Shown here one piece after another: positions 35,611-43,891 of a stretch of 64,000 nt of DNA. The DNA is taken from positions 744,001-808,000 of the forward strand of contig JBBAKX010000001.1 in assembly GCA_040403315.1 (NCBI GenBank), given 5' to 3'. Source of the stretch: CAMCXT01 sp040403315 (GTDB taxonomy: Bacteria > Bacteroidota > Bacteroidia > M30B66). The position numbers and the translations under genes are program-made. How positions within the stretch are numbered: position 1 is the stretch's first letter; each line of letters starts with the position of its first letter. Under the pieces are notes generated by a model. The model worked only from the letters and a program-made list of their open reading frames with translations. It did no database searches and had not been told where the DNA came from.

Positions 35611-37073
35611 CAGTTCCCGTTTTGATTAAAGATTTCAGTGAGTTCAGCCATGTCGTCGAAAGGGTATTTCACACCTTTGATTTCTTGGTATTTTTCGTGA
35701 CCTTTTCCTGCTACCAAAATGATATCGCCAGATTTTCCCATCATGCTTGCGGTTCTAATGGCCTCGCGACGATCGGTGATACAAAGCACTTTGCGGCTGT
35801 CTGCAGGGTCAATTCCAGCGCGCATTTCTTGGATGATTTGAGCAGGATCTTCCGACCTTGGATTGTCGGATGTTAAGATGATCTTATCGCTCATACTTGC
35901 AGCGATTCGGGCCATTTCGGGGCGCTTTGTTTTGTCGCGGTCTCCACCACAACCAACAAGTGTAATTACTTGCTCGTTGCCAGTGCGGATGTCTCGAATA
36001 GTATTCAAGACGTTTAGTAGTGCATCTGGAGTGTGAGCATAATCAACGATCGCAGTTACTCCTTCCACAGATTTCACATATTGGAAGCGACCTTCCACAC
36101 TGCGAAGGTTACTGATCGCTGTAAGCACGCGAATTTTATCTTCACCCATTAAAATTGCCGAGCCATATACTGCAAGCAAGTTGTAGGCATTGAATGTTCC
36201 AATTAAATGAGTCCAAACATCTTGCTCATCAATTCTGAGCATCATGCCTCCCAGCTGTTTTTCCAAAATTCTACAATGAAAATCAGATGCTTGCGACAAA
36301 CCATAAGTGGTGATTTTTGGACGGATGTTTTCGGCCATGCGATCACTACTTTCATCGTCTCTGTTGAAGAGTACAAAAGCGTCAGAACTTAAAGAAGTAA
36401 AGAAACTGTGTTTTGCTTCTAAGTAATTTTCGAACGTTTGGTGGTAGTCGAGGTGATCGTGTGTAATATTTGTAAAGACGCCTCCACTAAAAGAAACACC
36501 AGCAATTCGGTGCTGCACAACGGCATGCGAGCTTACTTCCATGAACACATGTGAGCAACCTGCTTTTACCATTTTATCTAGTAAAACCTGCAGTTGAACT
36601 GCGTCTGGTGTTGTATGGGTTGATGGAATGACTTCGGTGTCAATTCTATTTACAACCGTCGACAATAATCCACATGGATACCCCATCGCGGAGTAAAGAT
36701 CATATAGTAATGTTGTGGTTGTAGTTTTTCCGTTCGTGCCAGTCACTCCAATCACTTTCAGTTTTTCTGAAGGATTGTCGTAGAAATTGGATGCAATAAT
36801 TGCCAACGCGAAAGCAGGATTCTTAACCAAAACGTAGGTAACTTTTTCTTTCAAATCGGCAGGAAGCGTTTCACATACAATTGCTATCGCTCCTGCTTCT
36901 GCAACCTCATTAATGTAGATATGGCCATCGCTTCGCGTTCCACGAACTGCGACAAACAGTCCATTTTTTTGCGCTTCTCTTGAATCGGCAGTAATAGACA
37001 TAACAGCCAAGTTCGTGGAACCATGGATTTCTGTTGCACCAGCTTTGTAGAGAAGATCCTTTAATAGTCTCAT
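35610..37073 (-). CDS. murE: UDP-MurNAc-tripeptide synthetase MurE (meso-DAP type)
   Basis: 487 residues. P-loop 'GVTGTNGKTTTTTLLYDL', 'THTTPDAVQLQ', 'VDYAHTPDALLNVL', and the substrate-recognition motif 'TSDNPRSEDP'. DNPR is the signature of enzymes that add meso-diaminopimelate rather than L-lysine, so the peptidoglycan is probably of the DAP type. Overlaps ftsI by ATGA. Confidence 0.97.
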   Translation of the reverse strand: MRLLKDLLYKAGATEIHGSTNLAVMSITADSREAQKNGLFVAVRGTRSDGHIYINEVAEAGAIAIVCETLPADLKEKVTYVLVKNPAFALAIIASNFYDNPSEKLKVIGVTGTNGKTTTTTLLYDLYSAMGYPCGLLSTVVNRIDTEVIPSTHTTPDAVQLQVLLDKMVKAGCSHVFMEVSSHAVVQHRIAGVSFSGGVFTNITHDHLDYHQTFENYLEAKHSFFTSLSSDAFVLFNRDDESSDRMAENIRPKITTYGLSQASDFHCRILEKQLGGMMLRIDEQDVWTHLIGTFNAYNLLAVYGSAILMGEDKIRVLTAISNLRSVEGRFQYVKSVEGVTAIVDYAHTPDALLNVLNTIRDIRTGNEQVITLVGCGGDRDKTKRPEMARIAASMSDKIILTSDNPRSEDPAQIIQEMRAGIDPADSRKVLCITDRREAIRTASMMGKSGDIILVAGKGHEKYQEIKGVKYPFDDMAELTEIFNQNGN

Positions 37074-39163
37074 GCCAGTTCGATCATTACAAGTGAATTT
37101 TTTCCTACACGTGTTCCTGCTGGAATGGATTGTTTTTTAACCTTCCCTTTTCCTGATGGCTTTACGCTAAGCCCCATGTTTTCGAGCAAGAAAATTGCAT
37201 CTCTTAGTCCCATCCCTGTTACATCAGGCATCATGTTAACCTGAAAGCTTTCTGGATTGGCAACTAAGGCTGCACCTGCCTGGCGGATGCGTGTCCAACG
37301 TGTTTCAGGCATCGAAACCTTCATTCCAGTGTTATTGGCAATTACACGAAGATCTTCAGTGAATCCTGGGTTTATTTCAGGTTTTAATTCGCTAGCAGCT
37401 AATACTTTTACATATCCCTGATGCATTTCACGACTGCGTGCATAAACCTTGTCTGCAACTTCCTTAAAAACCGGACCAGCCACGATATTTCCATAGAATC
37501 CCGCTTGAGATGGGTTTTCAATCACCACAATACAAGAATATTTTGGATTGTCGTATGGGAAGAAACCTGCAAATGACGCACGGTAGCTTTTCTTTTCGAC
37601 GCCGTTTACTTTAAATTTCTTTTTTACAGTACCCGTTTTTCCTGCTGTCTGGTAATAAGGATTGCGAAGGTTTTTTGCAGTACCTCTTTCAACAACGCCT
37701 TTCATAAGAGGTTTTACTTTTCTGATGGAGGCTTTCGAACAAATCGATGAATCAACAACAACAGGATCGAATCGCTTCACTGTTTTGCCATTGTGGCGAA
37801 TTTCAGAAACCAGCTGTGGCTTCATCATCACTCCATCGTTTGCCACGGCATTATAAAAGGCAAGCATTTGAATAGGAGGGAGGAGTACTTCATAACCCAT
37901 AGCTAAACTTGGCATCGACAAGCACGACCAGCTTTTGTGGCCAGGATAAAAGATGGTCGGCATTTGCTCTTCCTTCAAATCAATGCCAGATGGAATACCT
38001 AAGTGGAATGCCTTTAAGCGCTCGATAAACTTCTTTTGTTGGCGCTGATAGCCTTTCATAACAGCTTTAATAATTCCAACATTGGATGATTGGATAAATG
38101 CATCGGCCAAGGTGATTCGACCGTATCCTCCATCTTTTGAATCATAAATTGGATGATTACAAAATCTAATTACGCCGCCTTGCGTGTCGAAAAATTCGTT
38201 TGTATCTACTAAGCCATCTTCGATTAACGCAAGCACGGATGCCAATTTAAAGGTCGATCCTGGATCCCAAGTTGCGCTCACTGCCAAGTTGCTTTCCTCG
38301 GTATATCTCGTGCTATCTCCCTTGGATCTTGTCAGGTTTGAAATCGCCTTGATGTGCCCTGTTTTAACTTCCATCAACACCACGCAACCTTGTTCAGCAT
38401 TGTTGATGAGCAATTGTTTGCGAAGGGCAGACTCTGCAACATCCTGAAGTTGAACATCGATAGTTGAAACAATATCGGATCCTTCTTTCGGTTCGATTTC
38501 ATTTTCGCTGTTAACTACTTTCCAATCTCCTCCCGACATTTTTTGTTTTAGGCGTTTTCCGTTGCTGCCTTTGAGGTAAGCATTGTAATATGCTTCTAAA
38601 CCGGTGAGTTTGCCTTTGTCGTATATGTTTCCAAGTGTTTTGTATGCCAAACTTCTGAAAGGCATCACACGCTTTTCTTGGCTTTCGAGGATCATCCCGT
38701 ATTTTGCTCTTCCTTTTAAAATAGGAAGTTTGCGCATTTCGGAAAGTTGTTTGAAGTTCACATCCTTGCGCACTAAAGTTGAGCGCGATTTGGCCCTGTA
38801 TCCTTTTCGGAGTTCTTGTTTAAATTCAGATGCAGGCGTTTCTGGAAAGATTTGGTGGAGTCCGTTTGCTAGAGAGTCGACCTTTTCAGGAAAGGCTTTT
38901 CGTAGTTTTTCAACTTCAAAATCTAGACGTACAGTATAAATGGGCAATGAAGTGGCAAGGAGACTTCCATCATCTGCGTATATATTGCCTCTGGATGCCT
39001 CAACAGTATGATAACGGAGAACTTCTTTTTCCTTTTTTGCTAACCATTGGTCACGCTGAATAACGCCAATCATAAAGGCTCGAACAATGATTGCAATACC
39101 GAAAAGCACAGCTGTCAGGTATACTATCCTGAGCCTAATCGCTATGTCTTGTTCGTTTTGCAT
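37070..39163 (-). CDS. ftsI: Division transpeptidase FtsI/PBP3 with C-terminal PASTA domain
   Basis: 697 residues. A membrane helix near residues 12-32 precedes the PBP dimerisation domain. The transpeptidase domain has the active-site SxxK in 'DPGSTFKLASVLA', SxN in 'IQSSNVGIIK', and 'AGKTGTVKKK'. A single PASTA domain ends the protein ('PDVTGMGLRDAIFLLENMG'), common in Bacteroidota and absent in E. coli FtsI. It cross-links septal peptidoglycan with FtsW. Confidence 0.96.
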   Translation of the reverse strand: MQNEQDIAIRLRIVYLTAVLFGIAIIVRAFMIGVIQRDQWLAKKEKEVLRYHTVEASRGNIYADDGSLLATSLPIYTVRLDFEVEKLRKAFPEKVDSLANGLHQIFPETPASEFKQELRKGYRAKSRSTLVRKDVNFKQLSEMRKLPILKGRAKYGMILESQEKRVMPFRSLAYKTLGNIYDKGKLTGLEAYYNAYLKGSNGKRLKQKMSGGDWKVVNSENEIEPKEGSDIVSTIDVQLQDVAESALRKQLLINNAEQGCVVLMEVKTGHIKAISNLTRSKGDSTRYTEESNLAVSATWDPGSTFKLASVLALIEDGLVDTNEFFDTQGGVIRFCNHPIYDSKDGGYGRITLADAFIQSSNVGIIKAVMKGYQRQQKKFIERLKAFHLGIPSGIDLKEEQMPTIFYPGHKSWSCLSMPSLAMGYEVLLPPIQMLAFYNAVANDGVMMKPQLVSEIRHNGKTVKRFDPVVVDSSICSKASIRKVKPLMKGVVERGTAKNLRNPYYQTAGKTGTVKKKFKVNGVEKKSYRASFAGFFPYDNPKYSCIVVIENPSQAGFYGNIVAGPVFKEVADKVYARSREMHQGYVKVLAASELKPEINPGFTEDLRVIANNTGMKVSMPETRWTRIRQAGAALVANPESFQVNMMPDVTGMGLRDAIFLLENMGLSVKPSGKGKVKKQSIPAGTRVGKNSLVMIELA

Positions 39164-39171
39164 TCTGATGT

Positions 39172-39570
39172 TTAGCGTTTTTTGTTCTGAAACAATGGTT
39201 TTTCTAGGAAAAGGTGTTGAGGAGGTTCTTTCGCCTCTACTATTCCTTCTGGAGCAAGCTTTTCAGCAACCTGACTTGGGTTTGAGTTGAAAACCAGTTC
39301 AGATTTTAGGGTGATATATTCGCTTCTCAGGTCTTTTAATTCCTTGATCAAGCGTGCGTTTTGTCGAACTGTTCTTTCGGCATTGTAGGTATTGGCGATA
39401 TAGAAGCCAGCGAGCAAGCAGATAAATAGGGCGAAGGGTACATTTTTAATGGAACTGTCTTTTGAAAGAAAGCTTCCATCCATAACCCCTGAAAGCCAAA
39501 GGAATATTGGGCCAGCCTCTTTAGGAGCTGACTTTTGTTTGGGATCACTATTTTTCTTTAACCTGTTCAT
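39172..39570 (-). CDS. ftsL: FtsL-like cell division protein
   Basis: 132 residues: charged N-terminus, one membrane helix at about residues 44-60 ('VPFALFICLLAGFYIANTY'), then a coiled-coil-like stretch ('RLIKELKDLRSEYITLKSEL'). FtsL proteins are poorly conserved; topology and position between rsmH and ftsI identify it. It would link FtsQ to FtsW/FtsI in the divisome. Overlaps rsmH by 4 nt. Confidence 0.85.
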   Translation of the reverse strand: MNRLKKNSDPKQKSAPKEAGPIFLWLSGVMDGSFLSKDSSIKNVPFALFICLLAGFYIANTYNAERTVRQNARLIKELKDLRSEYITLKSELVFNSNPSQVAEKLAPEGIVEAKEPPQHLFLEKPLFQNKKR

Positions 39571-40472
39571 ATATCTGTTCGTTCGGCGATGCGCAGAATT
39601 GCACTTCGTGAGCGGTTGTTTTCAATCAATTCATTCTCGTCGGGGCGGATAGGTTTCCGGTTGATCGCTTTGAGCGGGACTTTCACGTTTCCGAAAAAGT
39701 CTTTTTCTGCTTCTCCCTCGAACTTTCCGTTCCGAATAAAATTTTTCACAAGTCTGTCTTCTAGGGAGTGGTAACTCATCACCACAAGGCGCCCAGATGG
39801 TTTAAGCACTTCAAGACTTTGTTTTAGAAAATCTTTGAGAGCCCCAATCTCGTCGTTCACTTCGATACGAAATGCCTGAAACACGCGTGCAGCAAACTGG
39901 TGTTCTTGTCCCCTTTTCATAAAAGGTCGGATAAGGTCGATTAGTTTGGAAGTAGTGTCGGGTTTTCGGTCTGCTCTTGCATTAATGAAATGCCTAGCGA
40001 GTTTTCCCGCTTCGATGAGTTCACCATATTCTTTGAACATTCTTCGAAGCTCTTCCTCGGAATAATTCATAAGAATATCTGCGGCACTGATTCCAGCACT
40101 AGGATTCATGCGCATGTCGAGCGGAGCGTCGAAACGAATTGAGAATCCTTTTCCGGGCGTATCGAATTGATAAGACGATACACCAAGATCTGCGAGTATT
40201 CCATCAACCGGAATGGCTCCGTACATCCTCAGGAAGTTCTTCATAAATCTGAAGTTCTGTTGGATGAGGGTAAAACGCGGATCGTCTGGAACGTTTGCTG
40301 CAGCGTCTGGATCTTGGTCGAAGGCGAGTAATTTGCCATTCGGGCCAAGATTTTCTAGGATGGCTCTGCTGTGGCCACCTCCACCAAAAGTAACATCGAC
40401 GTAGGTTCCGTCGGGCTTCAGGTGGAGTCCTTCTATACAGTTATGTAAAAGAACGGGTGTATGGTAGGTCAT
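39567..40472 (-). CDS. rsmH: 16S rRNA (cytosine1402-N4)-methyltransferase RsmH
   Basis: 301 residues. It begins 'HTPVLLHNCIEGL', with the SAM motif 'YVDVTFGGGGHSRAIL', 'GILADLGVSSYQFD' and 'PLDMRMNP', then late motif 'VMSYHSLEDRLVKNF'. It N4-methylates C1402 of 16S rRNA in the ribosomal P site. Second gene of the dcw operon, overlapping mraZ by ATGA. Confidence 0.97.
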   Translation of the reverse strand: MTYHTPVLLHNCIEGLHLKPDGTYVDVTFGGGGHSRAILENLGPNGKLLAFDQDPDAAANVPDDPRFTLIQQNFRFMKNFLRMYGAIPVDGILADLGVSSYQFDTPGKGFSIRFDAPLDMRMNPSAGISAADILMNYSEEELRRMFKEYGELIEAGKLARHFINARADRKPDTTSKLIDLIRPFMKRGQEHQFAARVFQAFRIEVNDEIGALKDFLKQSLEVLKPSGRLVVMSYHSLEDRLVKNFIRNGKFEGEAEKDFFGNVKVPLKAINRKPIRPDENELIENNRSRSAILRIAERTDI

Positions 40473-40936
40473 GATCCGCTGTTTCGAATCCCTTTCATGA
40501 CTTTGGCAGCCAGGGAGTGGAAAGCATTTGGATCAGATGTCCCATGCACTTGATCATAAACAGTAGGCGACCACATTTCGAAGTTTTCCAGGTTAGCACT
40601 GAAAAGTACTTCGGTGGTAATTCCAACCAACTCAACCAGTGAGCGGGGAATCAGCATCCTGTTTACCGAATCGAGATCGAGGTGTACTGCCGAACCGTAG
40701 AATTGACGAATGAATCGATCGTTCTCTGGGTCATAAGGATCCAGTTTTCGGATGTCATCTGTTCGTTGCTTCCAAGAGTCGGTTGTATACAAATCGATAC
40801 AACTGGTAAACAATGACCTATTGAGGATAAAGTGATCGCGTTTGCCCTCCTCGAATTGCTTCAAAAGCGAAGCAGGAAGCATCACGCGGCCTTTAGCATC
40901 AACCTTACACAGATATTTTCCGGTGTACTCGGTCAT
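40469..40936 (-). CDS. mraZ: Transcriptional regulator MraZ
   Basis: 155 residues with two AbrB/SpoVT-like half-domains. The first has 'CKVDAKGRVMLPASLLKQF', the second 'DLDSVNRMLIPRSLVELVG'; each carries the family DxxxR(V/M)xxP motif. MraZ forms ring oligomers that bind direct repeats before its own operon and regulate dcw transcription. It is the first gene of the cluster, and matching direct repeats occur just upstream at 40976-41003. Confidence 0.96.
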   Translation of the reverse strand: MTEYTGKYLCKVDAKGRVMLPASLLKQFEEGKRDHFILNRSLFTSCIDLYTTDSWKQRTDDIRKLDPYDPENDRFIRQFYGSAVHLDLDSVNRMLIPRSLVELVGITTEVLFSANLENFEMWSPTVYDQVHGTSDPNAFHSLAAKVMKGIRNSGS

Positions 40937-40959
40937 TCGGTTGTTTATGATTTGGGAGG

Positions 40960-40967
40960 TAAAAGTA
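40960..40967 (-). promoter_or_regulatory. -7-like element of the dcw operon (TActTTTA)
   Basis: On the minus strand TACTTTTA, one base off TAnnTTTG, sits 23 nt before the mraZ ATG. A TTG at 40994-40992 is 24 nt upstream of it, inside the putative MraZ repeats. Confidence 0.4.
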
Positions 40968-40975
40968 TAGAATTA

Positions 40976-41003
40976 AAAACACTGCTTACCACAATTTACC
41001 ACA
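40976..41003 (-). promoter_or_regulatory. Putative MraZ operator: 10-bp-spaced direct repeats
   Basis: Two exact TGTGGTAA copies (minus strand; plus-strand 40986-40993 and 40996-41003) are spaced exactly 10 bp apart, and a third GTG is in register at 40980-40982. MraZ of other bacteria binds three or more short direct repeats of about 10-bp period before mraZ. The repeats lie directly upstream of the -7-like element, where bound MraZ would block RNA polymerase. Confidence 0.6.
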
Positions 41004-41213
41004 TTGTTGATAACTTGGTTTCAAAATTAATTATTGTTTTTGAATTAAAAAATAAAGTGCCTGATAAATAAGGCTTTTAATGTGGTGGGAGACTGTGGGG
41101 GTGATTTGCATTTTTAACCTCAGTTCTCTGGTCTATTCAAAACTTTTTTCCGTCTCCTTCAGTCGGAAAGCAGAATGACTCCACATTCAATCATGAAATC
41201 AGACGGATTTTGT

Positions 41214-41221
41214 TACTTTTG
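41214..41221 (+). promoter_or_regulatory. -7 element (TActTTTG) of the hydrolase-gatC unit
   Basis: An exact TAnnTTTG match 22 nt before ATG 41244. No good -33 at standard spacing. The intervening region (41010-41210) between this and the mraZ promoter shows no gene; two TGTGG words at 41081-41098 are of unknown meaning. Confidence 0.5.
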
Positions 41222-41243
41222 GGCGTTTCATTAGATTAGACGC

Positions 41244-42014
41244 ATGCAACAGGAACTGAAACACGAAGGCGAATTCAAATACATCGAAGACGGTGAAGGC
41301 CCAGTATTGCTTATTCTTCACGGACTTTTCGGAGCATTGAGCAATTTCAAGGAAGTGTTCGATCAGTTTCGAGACAAATTCCGTGTTGTGATCCCTATGA
41401 TGCCGATTTATGATTTGCCGGTTCAAGAAACGCACGTTAAAAGTTTAGCAGCTTTCATCCACCGATTCGTTGAATTCAAAGAATTCAATGAAATCAATCT
41501 TCTTGGAAACTCACTCGGTGGGCACGTTGCGCTCGTTTATTCGCTCGAGCATCCCGAAAATATTCATTCCATGATTTTAACTGGAAGCTCTGGCCTCTAT
41601 GAAAATGCTATGGGTGGATCTTTCCCGCGCCGTGAAGATTATGAGTTCATCAAAGCAAAAGTTGCCTTCACGTTTTATGATCCGGAAACAGCAACCAAAG
41701 AGCTGGTAGACGAGGTTTTTGAAATCGTGAACAACAAAGAAAAGCTGATCCGTGTGCTAGCTCTCGCAAAATCGGCCATCCGCCACAACATGTCGGAAGA
41801 GTTGCATACCTTCAAAATGCCGGTTTGCTTAATTTGGGGTAAAAATGATACTGTTACTCCTCCTGAAGTAGCTGAAGAATTTAATCGCCTACTTCCACAT
41901 TCTGAACTGTTCTGGATTGACTTCTGCGGCCATGCACCGATGATGGAACGTGCAAAGGAATTTAATTTGATTTTGAATCCTTGGTTGAATGCTCTTTATA
42001 AGGAAAAAGTATGA
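41244..42014 (+). CDS. Alpha/beta-fold hydrolase
   Basis: 256 residues. 'LLILHGLFGALSNF' forms the oxyanion-hole region, 'LLGNSLGGHVAL' holds the nucleophile Ser, 'IWGKNDTVTPP' the acid Asp, and 'DFCGHAPMMERA' the catalytic His. The lid region is short. It is likely a small-ester hydrolase or C-C hydrolase; substrate unknown. It overlaps gatC by ATGA, which suggests translational coupling without obvious functional link. Confidence 0.88.
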   Translation: MQQELKHEGEFKYIEDGEGPVLLILHGLFGALSNFKEVFDQFRDKFRVVIPMMPIYDLPVQETHVKSLAAFIHRFVEFKEFNEINLLGNSLGGHVALVYSLEHPENIHSMILTGSSGLYENAMGGSFPRREDYEFIKAKVAFTFYDPETATKELVDEVFEIVNNKEKLIRVLALAKSAIRHNMSEELHTFKMPVCLIWGKNDTVTPPEVAEEFNRLLPHSELFWIDFCGHAPMMERAKEFNLILNPWLNALYKEKV

Positions 42015-42304
42015 CTGTAGATCAGCAACTTATCGATCAGCTTGCACATCTTTCGCGACTCAGTTTTGATGCTGAAACAGGGAAAGAAATGGTGCATGAC
42101 TTGAATAGAATTCTAAGTTTTGTGGAGAAACTCAGCGAAGTCAATACCGATGGTGTTGAACCGTTGATTTACATGGTTGATGAAACCAATGTGCTCCGTG
42201 AAGATGTTGTACAACTTGAAATCACTCAAGATGAAGGGTTGAAAAATGCACCCAAAAAAGATTCAGATTACTTTAGAGTACCAAGATTTGTTGACAGCGA
42301 ATAA
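42011..42304 (+). CDS. gatC: Asp-tRNA(Asn)/Glu-tRNA(Gln) amidotransferase subunit GatC
   Basis: 97 residues, the typical GatC size. 'IDQLAHLSRLSFD' near the N-terminus, 'RILSFVEKLSEVNTDGVEP' in the middle and 'FRVPRFVD' at the end are family blocks. GatC wraps and stabilises the GatA-GatB complex that amidates misacylated tRNA. gatA and gatB are not next to it in this window. Confidence 0.93.
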   Translation: MTVDQQLIDQLAHLSRLSFDAETGKEMVHDLNRILSFVEKLSEVNTDGVEPLIYMVDETNVLREDVVQLEITQDEGLKNAPKKDSDYFRVPRFVDSE

Positions 42305-42335
42305 GGCCCAAATCGAAAGCTATAAAACAAAAAAA

Positions 42336-42360
42336 GCAGCTCCAATGGGGCTGCTTTTTT
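42336..42360. terminator. Bidirectional terminator between gatC and bacilliredoxin gene
   Basis: GCAGCTCC (42336-42343) pairs with GGGGCTGC (42347-42354) over 8 bp (one G-T pair) with a 3-nt loop. It is flanked by A-run on the left and T-run on the right, so it can end transcripts from both convergent genes. Confidence 0.85.
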
Positions 42361-42378
42361 GTTTACTGTGAAGTAAGA

Positions 42379-42795
42379 TTAGCAATATTGATCAAATGCC
42401 ATAAGAAGATTATCAGCAATCATTTCAGCAGATCTTCCTTCAATGTGGTGACGCTCGATAAAATGAACCAATTTTCCATCTTTAAACAATGCCATTGCTG
42501 GAGAAGATGGTGGAAATGGAGCAAAATAACTTCTTGCACGGGCTGTAGCTTCTGCATCGTTTCCTGCAAAAACAGTGGTTAAAAGCGCTGGTTTTTTATC
42601 GGCCTTGTCAAGTGCAAGACGAACACCCGGGCGTGCAGTTCCTGCCGCACAGCCACAAACTGAATTCACTACAACCAGCACTGTTCCGCTGTCTTTGGTA
42701 AGAACGCCATCCACTTGTTCTGATGTGCGAAGTTCTTCGAAGCCGGCACCTACCAGCTCCTGACGCATTGGTGCTACGATTTGTTCTGGATACAT
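42379..42795 (-). CDS. BrxA/BrxB family bacilliredoxin
   Basis: 138 residues. The thioredoxin-like fold carries the CGC active site in 'VVVNSVCGCAAGTARP', the hallmark of the YphP/YqiW (BrxA/BrxB) family. These proteins remove bacillithiol from S-bacillithiolated proteins, which suggests that the organism makes bacillithiol, as several Bacteroidota do. Monocistronic, with its own -7 element. Confidence 0.92.
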   Translation of the reverse strand: MYPEQIVAPMRQELVGAGFEELRTSEQVDGVLTKDSGTVLVVVNSVCGCAAGTARPGVRLALDKADKKPALLTTVFAGNDAEATARARSYFAPFPPSSPAMALFKDGKLVHFIERHHIEGRSAEMIADNLLMAFDQYC

Positions 42796-42818
42796 AATTT
42801 ATTGTGTTTTTAAAGAAA

Positions 42819-42826
42819 CAAAGTTA
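42819..42826 (-). promoter_or_regulatory. -7 element (TAacTTTG) of the bacilliredoxin gene
   Basis: An exact TAnnTTTG match on the minus strand, 23 nt before the ATG at 42795. No clear -33 element at standard spacing. Confidence 0.5.
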
Positions 42827-42853
42827 AAGTAAATCGGTTCAGGTCGAGAATTA

Positions 42854-43828
42854 CTATTTGTTTCGGTCAACTGTGTAACGAATCAATTCAATAAACGATC
42901 TACTGTATTCATTCTGTGGAAATTGTAAGAGCCTTTCCAAGGCCTTGTCGCGGTAATCTTTCATTTTATCTTCCGCATATCGAATTCCATCTCCAGCTTT
43001 TACCATGCTAATTACTTCTTCCACTTTCGCAGGTTCGGTGTTGTGGTTTTTTACGATGTTGATGATCTTATTGCGGTCTTGTTTGCTGCAATTTGCCAAA
43101 GTGTAAATCAATGGCAATGTCATTTTGCGCTCTTTGATGTCGATTCCAGTTGGCTTTCCAATTGCGCTGCTACTTTCATAGTCGAACAAATCATCCTTAA
43201 TTTGAAACGCAATACCGATATACTCTCCAATTTGACGCATGGTTTCAACTTGTTCTGGCGTGCATCCAGCTGAGGAGGCTCCTGAAGCACAACAAGAAGC
43301 AATCAATGTTGCTGTTTTCTTTCTTATGATTTCAAAGTAAACATCCTCTTGGATGTCGAGCCTTCTTGCTTTTTCAATTTGAAGCAATTCGCCCTCACTC
43401 ATTTCGCGAACCGAGTGACTTACTATTCTCAGAACATCGAATTCACCATAATCTACCGATAAAAGCAACCCTCGAGAAAGTAGGTAATCGCCAACCAGCA
43501 CTGCAATTTTATTCTTCCAAAGAGCATTGATCGAAAAAAATCCACGCCTTTCATTCGAATCATCAACTACATCGTCGTGAACCAAAGTTGCAGTGTGCAA
43601 AAGCTCTATCAAGGAGGCCGCACGGTAAGTGCTTTCTGAAATTCCTCCGCAGATTCCAGCAGATAGAAACACAAACATTGGTCTAATCTGTTTGCCCTTG
43701 CGCTTTACTATATAATAAGTGATCTTGTCGAGCAACGGAACAGAGCTTTTCATAGAATCTCTAAACCGAAGTTCAAAGGCTTCCATTTCCCGGTTTATCG
43801 GGGCTTTAATTTCGTCAATGCTCATCAT
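42854..43828 (-). CDS. Polyprenyl diphosphate synthase (trans-isoprenyl, octaprenyl-type)
   Basis: 324 residues from ATG 43828 (the next ATG, 43825, is equally possible). The longer frame to 44011 runs over the divergent dnaG start and is not family-like. First aspartate-rich motif 'LVHDDVVDDSNERRG', second 'QIKDDLFDYESS', with 'KRKGKQIRPMFVF' near the N-terminus. It condenses isopentenyl diphosphate onto an allylic primer to make the side chain of menaquinone or a related lipid. Chain length is not predictable with certainty. The product name follows family trends. Confidence 0.92.
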   Translation of the reverse strand: MMSIDEIKAPINREMEAFELRFRDSMKSSVPLLDKITYYIVKRKGKQIRPMFVFLSAGICGGISESTYRAASLIELLHTATLVHDDVVDDSNERRGFFSINALWKNKIAVLVGDYLLSRGLLLSVDYGEFDVLRIVSHSVREMSEGELLQIEKARRLDIQEDVYFEIIRKKTATLIASCCASGASSAGCTPEQVETMRQIGEYIGIAFQIKDDLFDYESSSAIGKPTGIDIKERKMTLPLIYTLANCSKQDRNKIINIVKNHNTEPAKVEEVISMVKAGDGIRYAEDKMKDYRDKALERLLQFPQNEYSRSFIELIRYTVDRNK

Positions 43829-43836
43829 GATCGCCG

Positions 43837-43844
43837 CAAAAGTA
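43837..43844 (-). promoter_or_regulatory. -7 element (TActTTTG) of the polyprenyl synthase gene
   Basis: Exact TAnnTTTG on the minus strand, ending 8 nt before ATG 43828. The transcript start would fall at or near the start codon. It shares a 63-bp divergent region with dnaG. Confidence 0.55.
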
Positions 43845-43876
43845 GGTGATTTAACAATCCACAGAGGAGGTTTCAT

Positions 43877-43884
43877 TAACTTCG
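43877..43884 (+). promoter_or_regulatory. -7-like element (TAacTTCG) of dnaG
   Basis: A one-base variant of TAnnTTTG ending 7 nt before ATG 43892. It faces the polyprenyl synthase promoter 32 bp away. Confidence 0.45.
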
Positions 43885-43891
43885 CCGACTG

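Noticed and set aside
41081..41098. Further MraZ boxes at the TGTGG words on the plus strand
   Set aside because: Spacing is not 10 bp and the orientation is opposite to the repeats near mraZ, so evidence is too weak.
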